Part shown: piece after piece, positions 6,063 through 11,182 of the stretch
Numbering within the stretch: the first letter of the stretch is position 1
How the letters are laid out: the number at the start of each line of letters is the position of its first letter
Source: Erysipelotrichaceae bacterium
GTDB taxonomy: Bacteria; Bacillota_I; Bacilli_A; Erysipelotrichales; Erysipelotrichaceae
Assembly (NCBI GenBank): GCA_003446295.1
Contig: DMBB01000333.1
Coordinates: 7,911 to 19,092, forward strand
Direction: 5' to 3'
Length of the DNA stretch: 11,182 nt
The notes under the pieces: model-generated
What the model was told of the DNA's origin: nothing
Seen by the model: the letters and a program-made list of their open reading frames with translations, nothing else
The model's database searches: none
Made by a program: the position numbers and the translations under genes

Positions 6063-6591
6063 TAATTTTAACCGCCTTTTCTGTCGTACTGCCGATGCCG
6101 CCTGTCCGCGCTGCTTCTGCATTGTCATCTTCCGTAATTCCGAACGGAAGAAAGATTCCCTGTACCATACCGGTACCTTTTTTCAGTTCAACGGTCCTGT
6201 CTTCCACCGTGTCATTTGTCAGCTTGCAGAATATATGACCTTCGTTGTCCGCGTTGTAATAATCACTGTCGATCACACCGACAGTATTATTCAGCTGCAG
6301 ACGGTATTTGAATCCAAGAGAACTTCTTGGAAACAGCATCAGCACATAACCATTTACTATTTTAACACGAACTCCCGTCGGAATCAGAATCTGCTCACCC
6401 GGTCTGACAGTAAAATCAAGCGGAGTGAAAAAATCATATCCCGCAGACCCTTTCGTAGCGCGGCGGGGAAGCTGAATATCTTCATAGATCTTTTCTGCCT
6501 GCTCTGCTGTGCAGTCTGCAAACGTATGAAGCCAGTCCTTCACGAACTGTTCCTTTGATACTTTTTCGAATACAGCGATTCTTTCCATCAT
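6055..6591 (-). CDS. dut: dUTP diphosphatase (trimeric dUTPase fold)
   Basis: The enzyme splits dUTP into dUMP and pyrophosphate, keeping uracil out of DNA and feeding dTMP synthesis. The 178-residue product has the five dUTPase motifs. Motif 1 is AGYDF (50-54), motif 2 is PRSSLGF (88-94), motif 3 is GVIDSDYY (105-112, with the catalytic Asp), motif 4 is GTGMVQG (139-145) and motif 5 is RTGGIGST (162-169). About 40 residues precede motif 1 (VFEKVSKEQF and following). A short insertion (NADNEGH) follows motif 3; both features recall dUTPases of other Bacillota. In motif 5 the aromatic residue that normally stacks on uracil is Ile167. The start at 6591 gives a four-base ATGA overlap with the lipase stop codon; a second ATG follows directly at 6588. 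AAAGGA upstream is a distant ribosome site, so translational coupling to the lipase is likely. Confidence 0.93.
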   Translation of the reverse strand: MMERIAVFEKVSKEQFVKDWLHTFADCTAEQAEKIYEDIQLPRRATKGSAGYDFFTPLDFTVRPGEQILIPTGVRVKIVNGYVLMLFPRSSLGFKYRLQLNNTVGVIDSDYYNADNEGHIFCKLTNDTVEDRTVELKKGTGMVQGIFLPFGITEDDNAEAARTGGIGSTTEKAVKINE

Positions 6592-7880
6592 CTGTTTACC
6601 AGTCCTTTCATCATGAACATCAGGAACCATGCAGCAGCATCCTCATAGGGATAAACGGTCAGAAGAATATTTTCCGGAACGATATCATGTCCGGGATAGA
6701 ACAGATGATGCAGGATCTTCTCAACGATCCCCTTCTGATCAAGTGTCCGTGTATATTCAAGCACGTCCTTTGGATACAGTGCAGGGAAATACACATAGTC
6801 CGGATCAACAGTCCCGGCAAATGCCGCAAGGATCATATTCTCTGCTTCCTGCCGGCTGTACACATGATACGGATCAGCCCCGATCATTTCCAGCAGACTG
6901 TCCATGAATCCGTAATAGATATCTTTATCAGACAGTACGGATTTATGCTGCCGTGCTTTCAGTCTGTCGGTAACAATGGAATCCGAGCGGAAACGCTCAT
7001 TGATATTCGTCGCATTGCGTATCCTTGTCTCAAGCTTCAGCAGTTCCAGATAAAACCGGTCAAACCATTCCGGCAGTTCATACTGACGCATGAATGTATA
7101 TTTCACTCCGCCATAGCGTCCGTATTTCTTCATGACATCGTTGTATCCTGAAGTGTCATAATTCTGCAGCGTTTCCCGGCTGAAATCCAGGAACGGCTTT
7201 GTCTCGGCCTGCGGATAGATATATGTGATCTGCGGACGGTCCAGATATACCGGATGCAGCGGCTGATTATGGAGATCAATGGCGATCACCTCTTCCGCAC
7301 CCATCTGAAGCGCATAGTCAACGGGAAGATTATCGTAGTAACCTCCGTCTATAAATTCACCTTCTTCGAATTTATGCACCGGAAAAGCAGGATATGCGGA
7401 TGCTGAAGAAGCCAGCCAGTCCTTTCCGTGCGTTCTCATCATTTCCTTCGTTACCAGCACAGGCTTGCGCGTTGACATGGAAACAGTCACACATCCGTAA
7501 TCGATCTCAGACGCAAAAAAAGCCTCCGGGCGAAACATTTTTCCGATCCTCGTGATCAGCGGTGAAATATCAGCACCGCCGTCCCTGACATAGTTCTTGA
7601 ACAGTGAAGTCAGCAGATTCCGCTCATTGACCAGTGTCTCCAGACGGAAATCAGCGGGAAATTTCCCTTTGATGATCTGATCGCTGGTAAGATTCATCCA
7701 GAGATCATTCATTGCATCATAATCACCCTGCACAGCGAGTGCGCCATTCAATGCCCCGATCGATGTGCCGGTCACAATATTCCAATCATCCTTGCCGAGC
7801 TCACGGAGTGCCCGCAGCGCACCATTCTGATACGCACCGCGTGTTCCTCCGCCGGCAAGCACCAATGCTTTCTTTTTCAT
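6588..7880 (-). CDS. Patatin-like phospholipase
   Basis: This 430-residue protein has the Ser-Asp dyad of the patatin family: the oxyanion loop GGGTRGAYQ (10-18), the nucleophile elbow GTSIG with Ser40 (38-42), and DGGYYDN with Asp178 (178-184). These enzymes hydrolyse acyl esters of lipids. No signal peptide or membrane segment is seen, so it is probably cytoplasmic or loosely membrane-associated, like bacterial RssA/YlbK-type members. The patatin domain ends near residue 205. The remaining 225 residues form an extra C-terminal region rich in aromatic and charged residues that I do not recognise; its last 100 residues look helical. The start at 7880 has GAGGG a few bases upstream. It is the first gene of the operon, overlaps dut by four bases, and is the only member with a clear promoter. 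Substrate unknown. Confidence 0.93.
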   Translation of the reverse strand: MKKKALVLAGGGTRGAYQNGALRALRELGKDDWNIVTGTSIGALNGALAVQGDYDAMNDLWMNLTSDQIIKGKFPADFRLETLVNERNLLTSLFKNYVRDGGADISPLITRIGKMFRPEAFFASEIDYGCVTVSMSTRKPVLVTKEMMRTHGKDWLASSASAYPAFPVHKFEEGEFIDGGYYDNLPVDYALQMGAEEVIAIDLHNQPLHPVYLDRPQITYIYPQAETKPFLDFSRETLQNYDTSGYNDVMKKYGRYGGVKYTFMRQYELPEWFDRFYLELLKLETRIRNATNINERFRSDSIVTDRLKARQHKSVLSDKDIYYGFMDSLLEMIGADPYHVYSRQEAENMILAAFAGTVDPDYVYFPALYPKDVLEYTRTLDQKGIVEKILHHLFYPGHDIVPENILLTVYPYEDAAAWFLMFMMKGLVNR

Positions 7881-7901
7881 CTTTTGCCCTCAGTATTAAA
7901 G

Positions 7902-7931
7902 ATTTTATCATAAACACTGACATACTGTTAA
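7902..7931 (-). promoter_or_regulatory. Promoter of the lipase-dut-map-ppaC operon
   Basis: On the minus strand TTAACA (7931-7926) and TAAAAT (7907-7902) are separated by 18 bases, and a TGA extension precedes the -10 (7910-7908). Both boxes match consensus at five of six positions. Initiation near 7895 gives a leader of about 15 nt containing GAGGG. This is the only promoter here with a good -35. No other promoter was seen inside the operon. Confidence 0.65.
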
Positions 7932-7999
7932 CATCCGGGGACGATCATACATTTCGGTGCATATGTTCTGCATATCTACAAAAGGTTATTTTTATGGTT

Positions 8000-8005
8000 T
8001 ATAAT
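8000..8005 (+). promoter_or_regulatory. -10 box of the ligase gene
   Basis: A perfect TATAAT lies 23 bases before the start codon at 8029, with GGAGG (8018-8022) between them. Neither a TG extension nor a convincing -35 is visible. The 148-bp gap 7881-8028 holds this promoter and the divergent lipase promoter and nothing else that I can support. Confidence 0.55.
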
Positions 8006-8028
8006 ATTCATCGTTATGGAGGCTGTTT

Positions 8029-9237
8029 ATGAAATTGAATGTAGCCGTTTTTTTCGGCGGTGAGACCGTTGAACATGAAGTCAGTATTATTTCCGCTCAT
8101 CAGGCGCTGGAAGCACTGGACCGGAATAAATATGAAGTAACGCCTGTCTATATTGCAAAAGACAGGACAATGTATACATCCGAACTGCTGTGGGATATCA
8201 GATCATTCATCAACCTGAATGAACTGAAATCAAAATGCACGCAGGTAACCCTTGTACAGTCTGAAGGAAAGGTCCTCCTCCAACCGGTCAGGCAGTCACT
8301 GTTTTCCAAGAAACTCAGCATACCGGTCGATGTTGCGATCCCGGTAATGCACGGCACAAACGGTGAAGACGGATCGATCCAGGGATTCTTTGAAATGATG
8401 AAGATACCTTATGCAGGCTGTGATGTCATTGCGGCCGGTGTCGGTCAGGATAAGGTGCTTCAGAAGCACATCCTGCATGATAACGGTCTGCCGATCACAA
8501 ACTGGTTCTGGGCATACGGTACAGAGCTCGATGATGATCGTGAAGGACTGCTGAAGAAAGCCAGAAAGCTGATCTATCCAGTCATTCTGAAGCCGGCAAG
8601 GACCGGTTCAAGCGTAGGCATATCCATTGCCCACAATGATGAAGAATATATTGAATGCTTCGAAGAAGCACGTCAGTATGATGAAAAGGTCATTACCGAA
8701 AAAGTCATCAAGCCGATGAAAGAGATCAACTGCTCTGTACTCGGAAACAGTGATGAAGCGAAAGCAAGCGTACTGGAACAGGTCGGCCACGCTACAGATG
8801 ATGAACTGCTGTCATTCCGTGATAAGTATCAGGGCGGCGGAAAATCATCCAAGACATCCGGCGCTTCCAAAGGCATGGCAAGTACCGCAAGACTTGTTCC
8901 TGCACCGATCAGTGAAGAAGAAACAAAGCTGATCCAGAAATATGCACTTCAGACATTCAAAGTCCTGGGTGCCAGCGGAGTATGCCGCATAGACTTCATC
9001 ATGGACAGTGAAACAAAGACCGTATATGTCAACGAGATCAATACGATTCCCGGTTCACTGGCATTCTATCTTTGGGAAGCATCCGGCATGTCATTTACCG
9101 AGCTGATGGATGAGCTTGTCAGACTGGCACTTGACAGAGAACGCAGGCGCAGCCGTATGACATTCAGCTATGATACAAACCTGCTGGAAACATACAACGA
9201 AAACAGTGCAAAAGGTTCAAAGGGAGCGAAGCGATAA
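8029..9237 (+). CDS. D-alanine--D-alanine ligase family protein (ATP-grasp)
   Basis: The product joins two D-amino (or hydroxy) acids at the expense of ATP for peptidoglycan precursors. Motifs in order are GGETVEHEVS (10-19, with Glu15 at the position of the first-site Glu), HGTNGEDGSIQGFFEMMKIP (108-127), PVILKPARTGSSVGIS (184-199, with the ATP-binding Lys188), RIDF (320-323) and NEINTIPGS (335-343, with Mg ligands Glu336 and Asn338). At 402 residues it is longer than most Ddl proteins (about 300-370). Part of the excess is a Gly/Ser/Lys-rich omega-loop segment (268-284) and a basic tail. The loop lacks the usual DYxxKY form (here SFRDKYQ), and the last motif ends PGSLAFYLWE instead of PGxTxxSxxP, so acceptor specificity is uncertain. 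The start has GGAGG six bases upstream. Monocistronic, with a terminator over its stop codon. Confidence 0.9.
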   Translation: MKLNVAVFFGGETVEHEVSIISAHQALEALDRNKYEVTPVYIAKDRTMYTSELLWDIRSFINLNELKSKCTQVTLVQSEGKVLLQPVRQSLFSKKLSIPVDVAIPVMHGTNGEDGSIQGFFEMMKIPYAGCDVIAAGVGQDKVLQKHILHDNGLPITNWFWAYGTELDDDREGLLKKARKLIYPVILKPARTGSSVGISIAHNDEEYIECFEEARQYDEKVITEKVIKPMKEINCSVLGNSDEAKASVLEQVGHATDDELLSFRDKYQGGGKSSKTSGASKGMASTARLVPAPISEEETKLIQKYALQTFKVLGASGVCRIDFIMDSETKTVYVNEINTIPGSLAFYLWEASGMSFTELMDELVRLALDRERRRSRMTFSYDTNLLETYNENSAKGSKGAKR

Positions 9238-9250
9238 TTCGCTCCTTTTT
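9223..9250 (+). terminator. Intrinsic terminator of the ligase gene, stop codon in the loop
   Basis: GGAGCGAA (9223-9230) pairs with TTCGCTCC (9238-9245), followed by TTTTT. The seven-base loop contains the stop codon TAA (9235-9237), so one stem arm encodes the C-terminal residues. The deoD promoter starts two bases after the T-run. Confidence 0.85.
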
Positions 9251-9251
9251 C

Positions 9252-9260
9252 TGTTATACT
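9252..9260 (+). promoter_or_regulatory. Extended -10 promoter of deoD
   Basis: The bases read TGTTATACT (TGn plus a 5/6 match). Initiation near 9267 gives a leader of under 20 nt carrying AAGAAGG (9271-9277), seven bases before the ATG at 9285. The -35 region is occupied by the ligase terminator. Confidence 0.55.
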
Positions 9261-9284
9261 GATAGCAGGAAAGAAGGTATTGAT

Positions 9285-9989
9285 ATGTCTACACCCCATA
9301 ATAGTGCTTCGAACGGAGATTTTGCCAAAACCGTTCTGATGCCCGGAGATCCTCTGCGTGCTAAATTTATAGCCGAAACATTTTTGGAAGATCCGAAGCT
9401 TGTCACAAAAGTCAGAAATGTTTACGGTTATACAGGCACGTATCACGGAAAACCTGTCTCTGTCATGGCATCCGGTATGGGCATGCCAAGTATCGGGATC
9501 TACTCCTATGAATTGTTCAAATTCTATGATGTTGAGAATATCATCCGTGTCGGATCAGCCGGCGCTTACTCACCTGAATTGAAACTGTTTGATCTTGTAC
9601 TGGCTTCCGGGGCATATTCCGAATCCAGTTATGCACTGACGCAGAACGGCAGTACCGCAGCGATCGAATATCCCTCAGAAGCTCTGAACAAGCGTCTCAG
9701 AGAAGCAGCTGCCGGGCTGAATTTTCCCATGAAGGAAGGAATCATCCACAGCAGCGATGTTTTCTACAGAGAGAATTCTGATTATCTGAAGGACATCGTT
9801 GATGTACAGCATTGCCTGGCAGTGGAAATGGAAAGCTTCGCACTGTTCCATAATGCCAGAGTACTGGGTAAAAATGCCGCATGTATTCTGACGATCTCCG
9901 ACAGCTTTGTATTCCCGGAAGTAACAACGCCGGAGCAGCGTGAACAGTCATTTACATCAATGATGAAAGTCGCTCTGGAAGCAGCCTGA
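9285..9989 (+). CDS. deoD: Purine nucleoside phosphorylase, DeoD type
   Basis: The enzyme reversibly cleaves purine (deoxy)ribonucleosides with phosphate to free base and (deoxy)ribose-1-phosphate, for purine salvage in the cytoplasm. The 234-residue length fits the hexameric trimer-of-dimers DeoD class. Active-site residues align with the E. coli enzyme. His5 (TPHNSA) comes from the neighbouring subunit. The phosphate site has Arg25 (GDPLRAK), Arg44 and Arg88 (RVGSAGAY). The ribose and base site has EMES (181-184), Asp206 (ISDS) and Arg219. Asp206 is the base-protonating residue typical of enzymes accepting adenosine as well as 6-oxopurines. The start at 9285 is supported by AAGAAGG. Monocistronic; its terminator lies 13 bases after the stop codon. 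Confidence 0.95.
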   Translation: MSTPHNSASNGDFAKTVLMPGDPLRAKFIAETFLEDPKLVTKVRNVYGYTGTYHGKPVSVMASGMGMPSIGIYSYELFKFYDVENIIRVGSAGAYSPELKLFDLVLASGAYSESSYALTQNGSTAAIEYPSEALNKRLREAAAGLNFPMKEGIIHSSDVFYRENSDYLKDIVDVQHCLAVEMESFALFHNARVLGKNAACILTISDSFVFPEVTTPEQREQSFTSMMKVALEAA

Positions 9990-10002
9990 GCAGAAACCGA
10001 AG

Positions 10003-10034
10003 CAGAATGAGCCTCATCGCTCATTCTGTTTTTT
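10003..10034 (+). terminator. Intrinsic terminator of deoD
   Basis: CAGAATGAGC (10003-10012) pairs perfectly with GCTCATTCTG (10019-10028) around a six-base loop, followed by six T residues. Unlike the terminators of four other protein genes in the window, it lies clear of the stop codon. Confidence 0.9.
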
Positions 10035-10069
10035 AATGTATTTTTTCGTTCACTTTCATCTTTTTGAAG

Positions 10070-10075
10070 TATGAT
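10070..10075 (+). promoter_or_regulatory. Possible -10 box of the LtaS-like gene (leaderless configuration)
   Basis: TATGAT (5/6 match) ends seven bases before the ATG at 10083. TTCACT at 10049-10054 is a weak -35 with a short 15-base spacer. The -10 overlaps an alternative in-frame ATG at 10071, so only one of the two readings can be right. Confidence 0.35.
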
Positions 10076-10082
10076 TGTTAAC

Positions 10083-11182
10083 ATGTATAAAAACCTCAGA
10101 GATTCCATTCACATCAATGCTTACGGAATGTTCTTCCTGATGAGCGCATATCTGCTGTATGAAGAGATCGTATTCCATCTTTCCGCCTTTGGCATGAGCA
10201 ATTTCAACGCAGTTCATAACCTGCTCGCATTTTCGATCGGATGGGGAGCGATCGGCACTGTTTTTTCCTGCATGTCCATAGATCCGGGCATGAACCGGAG
10301 GATCCATCATACGATCACCGTGCTGATTGCATTGATCTTTCTCATTGAATACTTTGTTTATATGCAGTTCAAGATGTTTTATGACCTGAGGACGATCGCC
10401 AACGGTGCAATGGATGTACTGGGAGGATTCAGCACACAGATCCTGAGACTTGTATTCTCTCTGAGCGGAATGATCCATCTGGTCCTGTTCGCACTGCCTG
10501 CGATCGTTGATTTCATTCTGATCAGGGAAATAGAACCGCTGAGGTTCGGACGCAGAGACGTTTCCGCAGTTTCTGCATTTGCAGTACTGATCACTCTGAT
10601 CGTGAACATGTCCATTGAAACGACTCCCGCCCAGAAGATCCTGCTCAGCGAGCAGTATTCATTCACTTCTGCAGTCAGACATTTCGGACTGGTCAGCGGA
10701 CTTTGCATAGATGCCGGAAATATCATCTACGAACAGGGCAGCGAGTTTGAAACAGTCAGTGAAGAGGAGCCTGTTGAAGAGATCGTCAAAACATATGAAC
10801 CGGCAGTTCTGGACATTGATTTTGAAGCACTGGCTGCCAGCGGCACGCCTCAGCAGGCTGCAATCGATGAATATGTAAAAACACTGACCCCCTCTTACAC
10901 CAATGACATGACCGGACTGTTCAAGGATATGAACCTCATCTTCATTTCAGCGGAAGCTTTCAGCAAAGAGCTGATCGATCCGCAGCGGACGCCCGCCTTG
11001 TACCGCATGGCTTCCAAAGGAATCACTTTCTCAGACTATTATCAGCCTGCCAGTGCAGGTACTACCGGCGGCGAGTATCAGAATATCTTCGGCTGCCTTC
11101 CGATGTATGGCGGAGCTTCCATGAAAATGGCGGCAGATGAAGACAACAGTATTACGATCAGCGGAAAACTGAACGAGCTCGG
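10083..11182 (+). CDS. LtaS-like membrane phosphoglycerol transferase/sulfatase-fold protein, N-terminal part
   Basis: The first 366 codons are present; the gene runs off the right edge. Residues about 12-35, 46-64, 76-98, 122-147 and 160-177 are hydrophobic, giving the five-helix membrane domain of lipoteichoic acid synthases. An extracytoplasmic linker with an acidic patch (SEEEPVEEI, 226-234) follows. The alkaline-phosphatase-like catalytic domain then starts at NLIFISAEAF (284-293), where Glu291 is the expected metal ligand. Thr327 in AGTTGGEY (325-332) is the expected nucleophile, since a Glu four residues later also occurs in LtaS. In that family the Thr takes phosphoglycerol from phosphatidylglycerol to build lipoteichoic acid. 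Related enzymes modify other glycans, so the product is not certain. There is no Shine-Dalgarno sequence. The start could be 10083 (leaderless) or the in-frame ATG at 10071; an in-frame stop at 10065-10067 excludes anything earlier. Confidence 0.85.
   Translation, partial: MYKNLRDSIHINAYGMFFLMSAYLLYEEIVFHLSAFGMSNFNAVHNLLAFSIGWGAIGTVFSCMSIDPGMNRRIHHTITVLIALIFLIEYFVYMQFKMFYDLRTIANGAMDVLGGFSTQILRLVFSLSGMIHLVLFALPAIVDFILIREIEPLRFGRRDVSAVSAFAVLITLIVNMSIETTPAQKILLSEQYSFTSAVRHFGLVSGLCIDAGNIIYEQGSEFETVSEEEPVEEIVKTYEPAVLDIDFEALAASGTPQQAAIDEYVKTLTPSYTNDMTGLFKDMNLIFISAEAFSKELIDPQRTPALYRMASKGITFSDYYQPASAGTTGGEYQNIFGCLPMYGGASMKMAADEDNSITISGKLNEL

Noticed and set aside
6063..6128. Upstream ATG at 6128 as the map start, giving a 306-residue protein
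   Set aside because: It would overlap dut by 74 bases and add a basic, Gln/Arg-rich stretch. The ATG at 6062 has a ribosome site and a compact overlap.
6592..6630. Upstream ATG at 6630 as the dut start
   Set aside because: It would overlap the lipase gene by 43 bases. The ATG at 6591 forms a standard ATGA overlap and starts close to the conserved VFEKVSKEQF region.
6555..7151. Open frame of 198 codons on the plus strand inside the lipase and dut genes
   Set aside because: It lies wholly antisense to strongly supported genes, its product (rich in His, Cys, Ile, Gln) resembles no protein I know, and it lacks a ribosome site. It is a shadow of the lipase codon pattern.
7712..8032. 106-codon plus-strand frame ending at the ligase start codon
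   Set aside because: It begins inside the antisense lipase gene, crosses the divergent promoter region and has a His/Arg/Cys-rich sequence with no motif. It is unlikely to be translated.
10056..10726. Two minus-strand frames (140 and 115 codons) opposite the LtaS-like gene
   Set aside because: They are antisense to a frame with five membrane helices and a recognisable catalytic domain, and have no supporting signals.

Overview
The window reads as ordinary chromosome of a moderate-GC Bacillota (low-GC Gram-positive lineage). The best guess is an Erysipelotrichia- or Clostridia-like anaerobe. This rests on AGGAGG-type ribosome sites, U-tailed intrinsic terminators, a CBS/DRTGG-type family II pyrophosphatase, a Cof-type HAD phosphatase and an LtaS-like polymerase. 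The taxonomic call is inference. I see no transposase, integrase, phage gene, CRISPR array or toxin-antitoxin pair.

Layout: (1) 1-200, minus: the N-terminus of an M32-like carboxypeptidase, cut by the window edge. (2) 251-1618, minus: a MATE exporter. It is divergent from an unrecognised 177-residue acidic protein (1730-2263, plus), and the gap between them holds a perfect 12-bp palindrome. (3) 2273-3085, minus: a Cof-type HAD phosphatase, divergent from a tRNA-Arg(CCG) at 3170-3243. A 71-residue two-helix membrane protein (3306-3521, plus) follows the tRNA. (4) 7880 down to 3544, minus: a four-gene operon of patatin-like lipase, dUTPase, methionine aminopeptidase and CBS-pyrophosphatase. The first three genes overlap and the last is 29 nt behind. 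(5) 8029-11182, plus: a D-Ala-D-Ala ligase-family enzyme, purine nucleoside phosphorylase DeoD, and the first 366 codons of an LtaS-like membrane phosphoglycerol transferase. Each of these three appears to have its own promoter.

How the genes fit together: much of this is housekeeping. It covers nucleotide hygiene (dUTPase, DeoD), pyrophosphate removal (PpaC), N-terminal Met removal (Map) and envelope synthesis (the ligase and the LtaS-like enzyme). dUTPase releases pyrophosphate and PpaC destroys it, so their shared operon makes metabolic sense.

The most interesting signals lie in the architecture of expression, not in a new gene system. First, three genes lack any Shine-Dalgarno sequence, and these same three have a -10 box only 6-7 nt before the start codon, as expected for leaderless mRNAs. 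Second, four of the six intrinsic terminators have their hairpin built over the stop codon of the gene they end. Third, most promoters are of the extended -10 (TGn) type with no clear -35 box. I found no convincing previously undescribed multi-gene system.
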